Shown in pieces: positions 43,901 to 52,891 of a stretch of DNA of 64,000 nucleotides (position 1 is the first letter of the stretch; every line of letters starts with the position of its first letter). The position numbers and the translations under genes are program-made. The notes under the pieces are model-generated. The model did no database searches. It saw nothing but the letters and a program-made list of their open reading frames with translations, and had not been told where the DNA came from. This DNA is from an uncultured Mycoplasmatota bacterium (GTDB lineage Bacteria; Bacillota_I; Bacilli_A; RF39; UBA660), in contig URVV01000004.1 in the NCBI GenBank assembly GCA_900551455.1, positions 1 through 64,000 on the forward strand, read 5' to 3'.

Positions 43901-44366
43901 GTGCAATATTTGCCATCAAATAAGCATCTTGTGGATTAGCTGAGCATAACATACATCCTCCGGTAGACCTAACAGCATATATATCCTGATGATCCCCAAA
44001 AATACTAAGAGCATGTGTTGCCAAACTTCGAGCTGCTACGTGCATAACAAGCGGTAACATCTCTCCAGCAATTTTATATAAACTAGGAATCATTAAAAGT
44101 AATCCCTGACTAGCAGTAAACGTCGAAGCTAATACTCCAGATTGTAATGCCCCGTGTACTAAAGCAATCGCTCCCGCTTCTGACTGCATTTCAACAACTT
44201 TTACTTTATTATTCCAAAAATTATAAGTTTCCGTATTTGAAATAACATCAACATTTTCTGCCATAGGTGATGCTGGAGTAATCGGATATATTCCACATAG
44301 TTCACTAAATTTATAAGCCACCGTACTTACTGCTTCATTTGCATCCATTGTTTTAAACTTTTCCAT
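40998..44366 (-). CDS. nifJ: Pyruvate:ferredoxin (flavodoxin) oxidoreductase
   Basis: 1122 residues, a complete homodimeric PFOR. It begins with YPITPASPMAE (pyruvate pocket), then a domain II, the two ferredoxin motifs CIQCNQCAFVCPHA and CTGCGVCANVCPG (about 690-760), and a TPP domain with CAGCGE, GGDGFAYDIGYGG and NTGGQSSKS. It converts pyruvate and CoA to acetyl-CoA, CO2 and reduced ferredoxin, which points to an anaerobic fermentative life. It has its own terminator and RBS (GAGGCGAG). Confidence 0.97.
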   Translation of the reverse strand: MEKFKTMDANEAVSTVAYKFSELCGIYPITPASPMAENVDVISNTETYNFWNNKVKVVEMQSEAGAIALVHGALQSGVLASTFTASQGLLLMIPSLYKIAGEMLPLVMHVAARSLATHALSIFGDHQDIYAVRSTGGCMLCSANPQDAYLMANIAHLSAIKSSLPFINFFDGFRTSHEIDKIKLIDFDKVKRLIDKEALKKFRDKAMSNENYNTRGTAQNDDIYFQNTEARNKDYVDVVNTVEDYMKEINKITGSDFKPFNYYGAEDAREIIIAMGSVCDTIRNTVDYLNLQGKSYGMVEVHLYRPFSAKHLLEVVPKTVKKIAVLDRTKDPAQNGEPLYLDVISVFKDLDIEIIGGRYGLSSKDTTPSQIKSLFDFMNSDKRHSNFTIGIKDDVTNLSIDIDENFIIPNNMTEFLIYGYGSDGMVSTSKDMIKIIGDHTDKYVQGYFQYDSKKSGGVTRSHMRISDKEIKAPYYVSNPSLVVVSKEEYIYKYDILDNLMDNGTLFLNTRMDSDKLVRSLPNKVKYLLAKKKVNFYTIDAYKLVNELGLKNKISTCMEICIFDIIKILDIDLVKDIMKNTNEKRFAHKGDNVVQVNNRIVMESTLHINKITVDEDWINLKYTEREDLSIEEMIGLLKGNELPVSAFLERKSGIYPGGSTKFEKRDIAENVPCWNKDNCIQCNQCAFVCPHAVIRPFLLKEDDPYENGILSVFPKNKKYTIGISYKDCTGCGVCANVCPGKLGKKALEMKKYDKNIYTNDDFEYLEKNKEEYDPKIVNVKNLEFVEPKFEFSGACAGCGETAYLKNLTQLFNDNLFIANATGCSSIYGASAPSTPYSIPWANSLFEDNAEFGLGIKQGINIKRNKIKKYMEENSSPDFDLWVNNMDNYEICKDVYKRIDFNKHTYLKELRDYIVPKSVWIVGGDGFAYDIGYGGLDHILSTNENINILVLDTEVYSNTGGQSSKSSNLGSIASFTANGKNNYKKDLARIAMCYPHVYVACVNIGYNKEQYLKVLQEANNHNGPSIVIAYAPCIEHGIKKGMEHSLDDAYLASKCGYFLTFRYNPQNKVFTLDSKDVDFDRYDEFLSNENRYANLKKINPSEADKLLDNQKKWAKARYEYYSKL

Positions 44367-44445
44367 TAATCTCGCCTCTATTCATTATTTATTATATAAC
44401 AAATACTTAAGACATTCAAGCAAGATAATCAAAGAAAAAGAGTAA

Positions 44446-45027
44446 TTACTTACAAGTATAGCCTTGTTTAGTGTAATTATCTCTAAATGTATTAATATCT
44501 CTAGATAAATTTAAAGTATTTAAATCAGTATCACTTATCTTATCATAATCAATTAAATAATTAACAATATAATTATTATCTGTATCAGTAGTATTTTGCA
44601 CTGAAAAGCCCGCAATATTACCATATGTACTTTGAACAGTAGCGTGCCTACTCTTAATTCCGGCAACATCTAAAATAACTGCTGAAGTACCTTGAATAAC
44701 TTTATCAATTGCACTACCTATAACTCCATCAATAATACCATCATTATCTTTTTGAGTATCATTTGTTGTACCATCAGTACCAGTACCCACGCCATCAATA
44801 TCTTTCTTTCCATCTCCGTCAGTATCATTAACTGTATTTTGCTTATAATCATAAGTAATTCTAACTTTTTTAATTTCTTTACCTTCATAGTCAACATCAT
44901 ACTTTGTCTTCGTAGTTAATGTCCCATTTTTAACTTCATAACTACAACTCATCGTATTAGTAGCTCCAGCTCCACATCCAGTTAACATTAAAATCATTCC
45001 TAAAGATAAAAATAAAACTTTTTTCAT
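44446..45027 (-). CDS. Lipoprotein with an Asp-rich linker
   Basis: 193 residues. Lipobox MLTGC, cysteine 18. The stretch DTDGDGKKDIDG near residue 72 looks like a calcium-binding thrombospondin-3-like or dockerin-type loop. The flanking parts (SCSYEVKNGTLTTKTKY; YLIDYDKISDTDLNTLN) resemble secreted DUF1307-type lipoproteins of Firmicutes. Function unknown. RBS AAAGGAGG. Confidence 0.7.
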   Translation of the reverse strand: MKKVLFLSLGMILMLTGCGAGATNTMSCSYEVKNGTLTTKTKYDVDYEGKEIKKVRITYDYKQNTVNDTDGDGKKDIDGVGTGTDGTTNDTQKDNDGIIDGVIGSAIDKVIQGTSAVILDVAGIKSRHATVQSTYGNIAGFSVQNTTDTDNNYIVNYLIDYDKISDTDLNTLNLSRDINTFRDNYTKQGYTCK

Positions 45028-45123
45028 TTCATACCTCCTTTTATTCTTATTATTTTCTAAAACAAGAAAAAAATAATTGGTAATTTTTGAAAAAAATTAA
45101 AAATCATATTACCTAAAAAATGA

Positions 45124-45154
45124 AAAGACAATCAAATCTAAATACTTGATTGTC
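45124..45154 (-). terminator. Terminator of asnS
   Basis: AGACAATCAA and TTGATTGTCT perfect 10-bp stem with T run on the minus strand. Confidence 0.85.
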
Positions 45155-45164
45155 TATACATTAA

Positions 45165-46535
45165 CTAAAAATCACAATTTCCTGGAGTTCTCGGATAAGG
45201 AATTACATCTCTTATATTATCTACACCAGTTAAATATATAAGTAATCTTTCAAATCCCATACCAAATCCTGAATGAACACATCCTCCAAATTTTCTCAAC
45301 TTTAGGTACCAGTCAAAATCTTCTTCTTTCATTCCCAATTCTCTAATTCTCTCTAATAACTTATCATAATTCTCTTCTCTTTGACTACCACCAATAAGTT
45401 CACCTGCTGAAGGAACTTCTAAATCTACTGCTGCCACCGTCTTACCATCATCATTTTGTTTCATATAAAACGCCTTAATATCCTTAGGCCAATTTTTAAT
45501 AAATACCGGTCCATCAAAATATTCAGTAATATATTTCTCGTGTTCTCTTGCTATATCTTCGCCATATTCAGGAGTAAATTCCCATTTAACTGGAGCCTCT
45601 TTTAAAATTTTAATAACCTCTTCGTGATCTATTCTCACAAAGTTACTATTTATTAACTTGTTAAGCTTATTTAAAAGACCCTTTTCTACATAACTATCAA
45701 AAAATTCCATTTCTTCCTTACAGTGTTCTAATACATACTTAACAACAAACTTTAACATTTCTTCCATCACGTCCATATCTCCATCAAGATCACAAAATGC
45801 CATTTCTGGTTCAATCATCCAAAACTCTGAAGCGTGAGTTTTAGTATTTGAATTTTCTGCCCTAAACGTTGGCCCAAAAGTATAAATTCTCTTATAAGCT
45901 AAAGCAAAAGTTTCCCCTTCAAGTTGTCCAGTAACAGCAAGTCCAACTTTTTTGTTAAAGAAATCTTTATTATAATCAACTTCCCCATTTTTAGCCACTC
46001 TATCTAAATCAAGTGTTGTAACCTGAAACATTTGTCCAGCCCCTTCACCATCATTTGCTGTAATAATAGGTGTATGAACATAAACATAATCTTTTTCTTG
46101 AAAAAACTTATGAATAGCATATGCAGCTACACTTCTAACCTTAAATACCGCTTTAAACAAATTAGTTCTTGGTCTAAGATAAGCAATTTCTCTTAAAAAT
46201 TCACGAGTAGGTCTTCCTTTAGATTGTAAAGGATAATCATCAGGACAATCTCCAAGTAGTATTATATCACTAGCTTTTAACTCAAAGTCTTGCTTTCCTT
46301 CTGATTTAACTAAAACACCCTTTGCAGTTATCGCTGATCCAATATGTAATTTCTGAATATCATCAAAATTTTTCAAACTATTATCATAAACAATTTGTAA
46401 ATTTTCAAAAAAAGTTCCATCATTAAAATCAATAAAACCAAATTCTTTTTGTTTACGATGATTTCTAATCCATCCATTAACAGTTATTTCTTTTCCAACA
46501 TAATCATTTTTAAACAAATCTCTAACATCTAACAT
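45165..46535 (-). CDS. asnS: Asparaginyl-tRNA synthetase
   Basis: 456 residues. An OB-fold anticodon domain (VNGWIRNHRKQKEFGFIDFNDG) is followed by a class IIb catalytic core with TFGPTFRAENSNT (motif 2) and GGCVHSGFGMGFERL (motif 3). The Asn-specific motif patterns distinguish it from AspS. RBS AGAAGGA. Confidence 0.96.
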   Translation of the reverse strand: MLDVRDLFKNDYVGKEITVNGWIRNHRKQKEFGFIDFNDGTFFENLQIVYDNSLKNFDDIQKLHIGSAITAKGVLVKSEGKQDFELKASDIILLGDCPDDYPLQSKGRPTREFLREIAYLRPRTNLFKAVFKVRSVAAYAIHKFFQEKDYVYVHTPIITANDGEGAGQMFQVTTLDLDRVAKNGEVDYNKDFFNKKVGLAVTGQLEGETFALAYKRIYTFGPTFRAENSNTKTHASEFWMIEPEMAFCDLDGDMDVMEEMLKFVVKYVLEHCKEEMEFFDSYVEKGLLNKLNKLINSNFVRIDHEEVIKILKEAPVKWEFTPEYGEDIAREHEKYITEYFDGPVFIKNWPKDIKAFYMKQNDDGKTVAAVDLEVPSAGELIGGSQREENYDKLLERIRELGMKEEDFDWYLKLRKFGGCVHSGFGMGFERLLIYLTGVDNIRDVIPYPRTPGNCDF

Positions 46536-46580
46536 GATATTCCTTCTTTCTTAAAGATATTATATCATAAAAACATCATA

Positions 46581-46934
46581 TTATATACGTTTTTTGTAAA
46601 GTGAATTAAAAAATCTTCTTGGTTCAGTTGCTATATAGTTATATAAAGAAGGCAATCTACGCAATTCTCTAATTATTTCTAAGTCAGTAAGAGCCAACAT
46701 AACTGAAACACTTTCATCACCATCACAAACAGCACTAAGTTCTCTTCCCATTAAATAGTCGGCAGAAATATTAAAAACTTCCAACATTTTTTCCATAACT
46801 TCCATACTAGGTACTCTTATCCCTTTTTCATATCCAGAAATAGAAACCTTAGTAACACCCAAAAGTTTTCCAAGCTCCTCTTGACTCATATGCCTTTCTT
46901 TTCGCAATTCTTTTATTCTACACCCTAATACCAT
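46581..46934 (-). CDS. XRE-family regulator
   Basis: 117 residues. HTH at 6-62 (RHMSQEELGKLLGVTKVSISGYEKG), followed by a short helical C-terminus ending FFNSLYKKRI. A chromosomal single-domain regulator between ssb and asnS; the target is not visible. RBS AAAGGA. Confidence 0.8.
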   Translation of the reverse strand: MVLGCRIKELRKERHMSQEELGKLLGVTKVSISGYEKGIRVPSMEVMEKMLEVFNISADYLMGRELSAVCDGDESVSVMLALTDLEIIRELRRLPSLYNYIATEPRRFFNSLYKKRI

Positions 46935-46989
46935 AATTCCATTATCCTTTCATTATAAATTTTACTATAAATAACTTAAAAGAAAAAGT

Positions 46990-47424
46990 TTATTTTTTCT
47001 TTTTATCATTCTTGTTTTGATTTTCACCAACATTGGTATTATCTAATACATTATCTAATTTCTTTGTATCCCTATTTACACTATTATCTTCATCCTTTAA
47101 TTTTTCCGCCGAAGATAAAAAAGTAACTCTTTCAGCCACAATCTCAGTTCTTTTAAACTTATTTCCGTCTTCTTTTTCAACAATTCTTGTTTGAAGTCTT
47201 CCCTTAACTCCAATAACATCTCCTGTTCTACAGTATTCAGCAGTATTTTCTGCTACATTTGTCCACAAAGTACAATCAAAAAAGTCCGTATCATATTCTC
47301 CATTAGTATTTTTAAAAGCTCTATTTACAGCTAAAGTCACAACACTAATCTTTTTGCCAGATTCAGTTAATTGCAATTCAGGATTTCTAACCAATCTTCC
47401 AACCAAAATAACTTGATTTAACAT
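46990..47424 (-). CDS. ssb: Single-stranded DNA-binding protein
   Basis: 144 residues from MLNQVILVGRLVRNPEL, after AAAGGAGG. The OB fold is clear (ISVVTLAVNRAFKN, DFFDCTLWTNVAENT, GDVIGVKGRLQTR). The C-terminus is lysine-rich (NQNKNDKKKK) and lacks the acidic DDDIPF tip through which SSB recruits partner proteins, so another SSB may be the main replication form. Confidence 0.9.
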   Translation of the reverse strand: MLNQVILVGRLVRNPELQLTESGKKISVVTLAVNRAFKNTNGEYDTDFFDCTLWTNVAENTAEYCRTGDVIGVKGRLQTRIVEKEDGNKFKRTEIVAERVTFLSSAEKLKDEDNSVNRDTKKLDNVLDNTNVGENQNKNDKKKK

Positions 47425-47553
47425 CTCTATTCCTCCTTTCCAAAAAGAATATAACATAATGTAAAAAGCCAATCAAATAAAAAAAATTAATTCTTGTTAT
47501 AAACAAAACTCCCAAATCAAATAAATGTTTAAAATAAAAGTATAATCTTCTCA

Positions 47554-47579
47554 AAAACAAATAAATATTTATTTGTTTT
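47554..47579. repeat. Perfect 26-base palindrome
   Basis: Centre at 47566/47567, each half 13 bases, starting AAAACAAATAAAT. It lies 130 bases upstream of ssb in a 244-base gap, and may be an operator or simply AT-rich cruciform DNA. Confidence 0.6.
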
Positions 47580-47608
47580 CTTCCAAAAATAAAAAAATGT
47601 CAAAAAAT

Positions 47609-47638
47609 AAAAAAGTCAAATAATAAATTTGACTTTTT
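47609..47638 (-). terminator. Terminator of the amidase gene
   Basis: AAAAAGTCAAA/TTTGACTTTTT stem, bidirectional in form, 30 bases after the amidase stop. Confidence 0.7.
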
Positions 47639-47668
47639 ATTAATTTAACACTAATTTTACATATTTAT

Positions 47669-48916
47669 TTAATTACTACCCCTAAGAGAACCCACAACAT
47701 CAGTAATTCCTTTAGCATATGTATCCATTTTTGTTTTCATATTCTCTAAATCACTCTTATTAGAAATATAACCTAACTCCAGTAAATAAGTCTCAGTACC
47801 AACATTACTATTATAATATGGATTACCAAGAATTTTTTCATTTCTATTATCTACGTAAGCTCCAGTAACAATTCCACCAGTTTCCCTAATAATGTAGTAG
47901 TATATAGATTTTGTAGTAATATCATAAGGTTTTAGATCCTTACTCTCATAATCCTTCATAGAACTATCAATATCATCTTGTGTAAACTTTCTCGTATAAA
48001 TTCCTTCAAATAATCTATTAATTCTATTTCCTGAATACTTTAATCCTGTATTAGAAGTAATACTTTCTCCTAGTTTTTTAGCAAAATCAAAATTAATATC
48101 ACTTGCCGTATATATTTCTAGCCCATTAACCGAAGTTGCCACACTACTATTCATATGTAGTGAAAATAAATATTTAGCGTGTACTTCATAAGGAACAACT
48201 GCTCTTCCATGTACTCCATATTCATTTAACTTATCATTTTTAGTTAATTGCCCAGGTTCATGCGTTAACTTAACTTTAAAACCTTTATCCTCTAACAATT
48301 TCTTTACCTTTACCGCTAAATCCATTGTAAAATCAGATTCTTTAGAACCATATCTATTAGCTCCTCCATCCATTCCTCCGTGACCAGGATCAATAACTAT
48401 ATCATATACATTACTATCTGTATTCTCCGCCACACAAACCATCATTGTCGGATAACTATCTTCACTATTAATTACAATTTTATTATTAACATTACTAAAA
48501 GTATAATAAATCGTTTCTTTATAATTACTACTATTATTTAAAGCATAGTATTTATATGATTCTATTCCATCTTGATCTGTTTCTTTGTTTCTTAAAAACA
48601 AGTAATAATTACCTCTTGGAATTGTCTCTAAATCATATCCCTCATTAATATAGTTAGATAAATTAAATCCCTCGTTTATCTTATTAAGTCCAATTGATAT
48701 AAATTCCCCATTATATAAAACCAAATCTACATTCTCATCAATATTTCTATTACTATGTAAATTAAGATGAGTTCCATATACATAAATTTCATCAATCTCA
48801 ACTCGCTCTTCTTCAATTTTCAATTTAGGAATACCCTTATCACGATATGTGTTATAAAGAATATATCCACAAAAAAACATAAACAAACATAAAAGTCCAA
48901 TTAAAACCTTCTTCAT
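47669..48916 (-). CDS. N-acetylmuramoyl-L-alanine amidase (Amidase_3)
   Basis: 415 residues from MKKVLIGL, with GGAGGTG before it. An N-terminal membrane anchor or signal (2-20) and an unknown beta-rich region (30-165) are followed by the Amidase_3 zinc domain: VIDPGHGGMDGGA has the first histidine, SKESD the glutamate, FSLHMNSS the second histidine, and ETYLLELGYISN the late catalytic glutamate. It cuts the stem peptide from peptidoglycan outside the cell. Such enzymes act in sporulation and cell separation. Confidence 0.9.
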   Translation of the reverse strand: MKKVLIGLLCLFMFFCGYILYNTYRDKGIPKLKIEEERVEIDEIYVYGTHLNLHSNRNIDENVDLVLYNGEFISIGLNKINEGFNLSNYINEGYDLETIPRGNYYLFLRNKETDQDGIESYKYYALNNSSNYKETIYYTFSNVNNKIVINSEDSYPTMMVCVAENTDSNVYDIVIDPGHGGMDGGANRYGSKESDFTMDLAVKVKKLLEDKGFKVKLTHEPGQLTKNDKLNEYGVHGRAVVPYEVHAKYLFSLHMNSSVATSVNGLEIYTASDINFDFAKKLGESITSNTGLKYSGNRINRLFEGIYTRKFTQDDIDSSMKDYESKDLKPYDITTKSIYYYIIRETGGIVTGAYVDNRNEKILGNPYYNSNVGTETYLLELGYISNKSDLENMKTKMDTYAKGITDVVGSLRGSN

Positions 48917-48932
48917 ATTCACCTCCATATAA

Positions 48933-50240
48933 TTATTTGTTTATATTATCAGCTAACAATCTATTAAGCTCAACTGCATACTCCATAGGTAGTTCATCTC
49001 TAAAAGCATTAACAAAACCTAAAATAATTAACTCTTTCGCTGTATCCTCACCTATTCCTCTACTCATTAAATAAAATAACTTATCCTCTTCAATCTTAGC
49101 TACAGTAGCCTCATGTTCTAAATAAGAACTATCATTTAAAACCATATTTTTAGGAATCGTATCACTTTTTGATTTTTTATCCAAAATAATCGTATCACAT
49201 TTAACATTACTAACAGAATGAATAGCCTCTTTACTAATTCTAACAGTACCTCTATAAGTAGCATTACCTCCATTCGAAGCAATAGACTTTGATACAATAT
49301 TACTCTTCGTATATGGAGCTAAATGAATCATCTTAGCCCCAGAATCCTGTATCTGTCCTGCAGAAGCCGCTGCTATTGTAATACAATTTCCCCTTGCTCT
49401 CTTCCCATTAAGAATACAACAAGGATACTTCATATTAGTTTTAGAACCAATATTACCATCAATCCATTCCATCAGTCCATCTTCATCCACAATAGCCCTT
49501 TTAGTAACAAGATTATATACATCATTTGACCAATTCTGAATAGTCGTATATCTACACTTAGATCTCTTACCAACATATATTTCCACCACAGCTGCATGTA
49601 AAGCATCTTCCGTATAAGTTGGTGCAGTACAACCTTCAATATAATGCAGTTCACTATCATCATCCACAATAATCAAAGTTCTTTCAAATTGTCCCATATT
49701 CTTACTATTAATTCTAAAATAACTCTGAAGAGGTCTATCTAACTTTGTATTTTTAGGAATATAGATAAAAGTGCCCCCACTCCAAACAGCCCCATTTAAA
49801 GCTGTATACTTATTCTCATCATATAAAACTAAATTATTAAAATACTTTTTAAATAATTCTGGATATTTCTTTAAAGCACTATCCGTATCCATAAAAATAA
49901 CATTCTTCTTTTCCAATTCCTTAATCATATTATGATAAATTACTTCACTATCATATTGTGCACCAATTCCATCTAAATATTTATTTTCCGCAGCAATTAC
50001 TCCTAAATCTCTAAATTCATTTCTAATAGCACAATTAATCTTTTCCCAATCATTCGTAAGTTCCTGAGTTCTCTCCTTATAGTAAGTAATTTTATCAAAG
50101 TCAACTTCAATTTTAGGTCCCCAATCCGGATCTTTAGTCTTATCAAAGTATAGAAAAGAATTAACCCTAAAATCTCTCATCCATTCTGGTTCATTTTTAA
50201 TACTTGATATTTTCTCAACAATATCTCTTGTTAATTTCAT
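48933..50240 (-). CDS. sufB: Fe-S cluster assembly protein SufB
   Basis: 435 residues, shorter than many SufB (about 465). The beta-helix core is present (YFRINSKNMGQFERTLIIVDD, YIEGCTAP, HAAVVEIYVG, MKYPCCIL, SSYLEHEATVAKIEEDKLFYLMSRG). SufB forms the scaffold with SufC and SufD. Neither is adjacent: the neighbours are truB and an amidase, so the rest of the suf system must be elsewhere. RBS GAGGTGA. Confidence 0.95.
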   Translation of the reverse strand: MKLTRDIVEKISSIKNEPEWMRDFRVNSFLYFDKTKDPDWGPKIEVDFDKITYYKERTQELTNDWEKINCAIRNEFRDLGVIAAENKYLDGIGAQYDSEVIYHNMIKELEKKNVIFMDTDSALKKYPELFKKYFNNLVLYDENKYTALNGAVWSGGTFIYIPKNTKLDRPLQSYFRINSKNMGQFERTLIIVDDDSELHYIEGCTAPTYTEDALHAAVVEIYVGKRSKCRYTTIQNWSNDVYNLVTKRAIVDEDGLMEWIDGNIGSKTNMKYPCCILNGKRARGNCITIAAASAGQIQDSGAKMIHLAPYTKSNIVSKSIASNGGNATYRGTVRISKEAIHSVSNVKCDTIILDKKSKSDTIPKNMVLNDSSYLEHEATVAKIEEDKLFYLMSRGIGEDTAKELIILGFVNAFRDELPMEYAVELNRLLADNINK

Positions 50241-50354
50241 ATATTCACCTCGAGTAACACACCTTAATTATAGCAAATTTACTTAAATAAGTACATTATT
50301 TTCCTTTAAAAATATAACTTTACAGTAGGTTAACAATAATAAATAAAAAAGAAC

Positions 50355-51218
50355 CTATAAAAACATTTTATAAGCTCTACAAATTCCCTCATTATTTTTA
50401 TATAAAGCTAACAACCTTTTTTCATTATCTAAAATAAAAGCCATTTCTTCTTTAAATAAACCTCTAATTGCTACACCATTCTTAATCTTAAAAGCCATCT
50501 CATCTTGCACAATAATTCTCTTAATCTCTTTAAAAGCATCTAATATATCAATAACTTTTCCCCGATCACTTAAAATATCTTCTAAAGTATTCGCATCTTC
50601 TATTAAAAAACATCCTTGTTTAGTTCTAACCAGACTATTCATAACTGCCGGACAACCTAATTTCTCTCCAATATCTCTTACCAAACTTCTAATATAAGTC
50701 CCTTTACTAACATTACATTTAATATTAAAAGAAATCTTTCCCTCACATCTCTTAATATCACTACATAGCATAATCTTATTAATTGTAACTTCTCTCCTTG
50801 GCAAGTTAACCTCTACATTACTCCTCGCATAATCATATAGTTTTCTACCATTAATCTTAATTGCCGAATACTTAGGAACCTCTTGCAAATAAGTTCCTAA
50901 AAAAGAATTAACGGCTGTAATAATTTCCCCATCCGTATAATCAACATCACATTCATCAGTTATCTTGCCATCCATATCTATCGTATCAGTACTTATTCCC
51001 AAAGTAATTCCCGCTATATATTCTTTATTATTACTAGTTAAAAGTTCACTCATTTTTAATGCCTTACCCATACATAAAACTAAAACTCCACTAGCTAAAG
51101 GATCTAAAGTTCCCGTATGTCCAACCTTCTTCGTATTAAATTTCTTACAAACAATATTAACAATATCTCTACTCGTATATCCAATTTCCTTATTAACAGC
51201 AATAATACCATCTATCAT
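50355..51218 (-). CDS. truB: tRNA pseudouridine(55) synthase
   Basis: 287 residues. GHTGTLDPLASGVL carries the catalytic aspartate; KYSAIKINGRKLYDYAR and KGTYIRSLVRDIG follow. It makes pseudouridine 55 in the T loop of tRNA. It is last in the rimP-nusA-infB-rbfA operon and overlaps nrnA by four bases (ATGA). A C-terminal extension is short. Confidence 0.96.
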   Translation of the reverse strand: MIDGIIAVNKEIGYTSRDIVNIVCKKFNTKKVGHTGTLDPLASGVLVLCMGKALKMSELLTSNNKEYIAGITLGISTDTIDMDGKITDECDVDYTDGEIITAVNSFLGTYLQEVPKYSAIKINGRKLYDYARSNVEVNLPRREVTINKIMLCSDIKRCEGKISFNIKCNVSKGTYIRSLVRDIGEKLGCPAVMNSLVRTKQGCFLIEDANTLEDILSDRGKVIDILDAFKEIKRIIVQDEMAFKIKNGVAIRGLFKEEMAFILDNEKRLLALYKNNEGICRAYKMFL

Positions 51219-52156
51219 CTATTAATTACCTTTATACTTTCCTCAATTAATCTCTTTTTCATCTCTAAAAAATCTAAATTAATTAAAGCCCCTGCCGCAA
51301 ATTCATGCCCATTACCACCAAATATCATAGCTATTTCATTAACTTTCACTAATCCATTAGATCTAAATGAAATTCTATAACCATCATCTTCTCTTACAAA
51401 TATTGATACCTCTACACCAGAAATATTTCTTCCAATATCTACTAATCCCTCGTGATCACCAAGTAAAGCCTTAGTATTTACCATATCATCCTTTGTAATA
51501 TAAGAAAAAGCAATCTTTCCTTCATCAAAAAACTCTAATCTATTCATCGTCAATTTCGCAAGTTCAAATTGTGCTCTACTCCTTCTTGCCAAAACTATGT
51601 CATATAACTCATACAAATTAACTTTATCCATTAATTCCAACATCATCTTAAAAGTTTCTTTATTAACATTATTGTTCCTAAAACCACCAGTATCAGTTAA
51701 GACTCCCACTGTAAGAGCTACACCAATATCCTTACTTATCTCAACATTCCAATCCTTAAATAAATAATAGATACTCTGCGAACAAGCCGGATCATTTCCA
51801 ACAACATAATTAACATCTGCATACTTAGTATTAGCAAAATGATGATCAATATTAACTGTCCTCTTACATCTTGAAAACTCCTCATTAACTTGTCCAATTC
51901 TCTCTTTCGTAGCACAATCAACAACAATAGCTAAATCATATTCTCTAGTATCTCTATCAACAGAATTGTTGATAAAAGGAATAAAACCAAATAAAGGAGG
52001 ATATTTAGGTAATAACACCCTAACATCCTTACCAATATCCTTTAACATTAAATACAATGCCATTATACTACCAATCGCATCTCCATCAGGGTTTATATGT
52101 GTAAGTAAAAGAATTGAATTACTATTATTAATTAATTCCCAAATCTTACTTTTCAT
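51215..52156 (-). CDS. nrnA: Bifunctional oligoribonuclease / pAp phosphatase
   Basis: 313 residues from MKSKIWELI; AAAGGAT lies upstream and the start is inside the end of rbfA (11 bases). DHH family: THINPDGDAIGS, VDCATKE, NIDHHFAN, DTGGFR, and C-terminal GGNGHEFAAG (DHHA1). It degrades nano-RNA and 3-prime-phosphoadenosine-5-prime-phosphate. The position rbfA-nrnA-truB is conserved in Firmicutes. Confidence 0.93.
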   Translation of the reverse strand: MKSKIWELINNSNSILLLTHINPDGDAIGSIMALYLMLKDIGKDVRVLLPKYPPLFGFIPFINNSVDRDTREYDLAIVVDCATKERIGQVNEEFSRCKRTVNIDHHFANTKYADVNYVVGNDPACSQSIYYLFKDWNVEISKDIGVALTVGVLTDTGGFRNNNVNKETFKMMLELMDKVNLYELYDIVLARRSRAQFELAKLTMNRLEFFDEGKIAFSYITKDDMVNTKALLGDHEGLVDIGRNISGVEVSIFVREDDGYRISFRSNGLVKVNEIAMIFGGNGHEFAAGALINLDFLEMKKRLIEESIKVINR

Positions 52157-52484
52157 GGTTGATCCTTTCAATAATATCATCAATTCTATGCCCATATTCC
52201 ACTGATTCATCATACACAAAATGAATTTCCGGCATCTTTCTTAACTGAACCTTTTCACAAAGTCTACTCCTAATAAAACCACTAGCCTTATTAAGAGCTT
52301 CAGTAACTTGCCTTCTATTCTCTTCATTACTAGTAAAATATACCTTTGCAAAAGATAAATCATTAGTAATTTTAACCTCAGTAATAGTTACAAACTTAAC
52401 ATCCTTATCCTTAATATCATTATGTAATATCTCACTAATCTTCTCTACAAAAGTATTATTAAGTCTTTCCATCTTTATACTCAT
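52146..52484 (-). CDS. rbfA: Ribosome-binding factor A
   Basis: 112 residues, the KH-like 30S maturation factor. FVTITEVKITNDLSFAKVYFTS and the C-terminal MPEIHFVYDESVEYGHRID are characteristic. It is embedded in the infB operon. Confidence 0.95.
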   Translation of the reverse strand: MSIKMERLNNTFVEKISEILHNDIKDKDVKFVTITEVKITNDLSFAKVYFTSNEENRRQVTEALNKASGFIRSRLCEKVQLRKMPEIHFVYDESVEYGHRIDDIIERINHEK

Positions 52485-52494
52485 AATATCCGCC

Positions 52495-52872
52495 CTATCT
52501 ACGTTTTTTAGTTACTATATCATAAATTTTATCAACAGCTTCTTCCAGAGTTATCTCACTCTTACTTTCTCTAACCTTTTTCTCCTCAAGTAATTTCAAA
52601 CCATAAGCTATTCTCTCAGCAACCCTATACCCAATTGCAAAGTAATATCTCTCCTTGGCAAGTTCCTCATCAGTAAGCCTAAAACCCTCATCAAAGAATT
52701 TTTTCCCAAGAGCAATATCCTGATCCTTTGTAGAAGTCTCATTGTATGAAGGATATCTCTTACTAGCCATCCATTGTAGATAATTCTTTTCATTCATTCG
52801 ACGTACAGCAATTCTCGCAGCTATACCTTTACCATTTAATTTCTCTTTCATTCTTAATTCATCAAAACTCAT
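52495..52872 (-). CDS. Unknown protein in the infB-rbfA operon, first type
   Basis: 125 residues, basic and helical, no motif recognised. RYYFAIGYRVAERIAYGLKL is a weakly amphipathic helix. It lies only 10 bases upstream of rbfA and 19 downstream of the next unknown gene, on the same strand. Co-transcription with translation factors suggests a role near the ribosome, but only by position. RBS GAGGTGA. Confidence 0.75.
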   Translation of the reverse strand: MSFDELRMKEKLNGKGIAARIAVRRMNEKNYLQWMASKRYPSYNETSTKDQDIALGKKFFDEGFRLTDEELAKERYYFAIGYRVAERIAYGLKLLEEKKVRESKSEITLEEAVDKIYDIVTKKRR

Positions 52873-52891
52873 AATTCACCTCTTTCATCCT

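Noticed and set aside
44718..44919. Open frames on both strands across the lipoprotein gene
   Set aside because: They result from the Asp/Gly-rich repetitive codons of the lipoprotein, and have no RBS.
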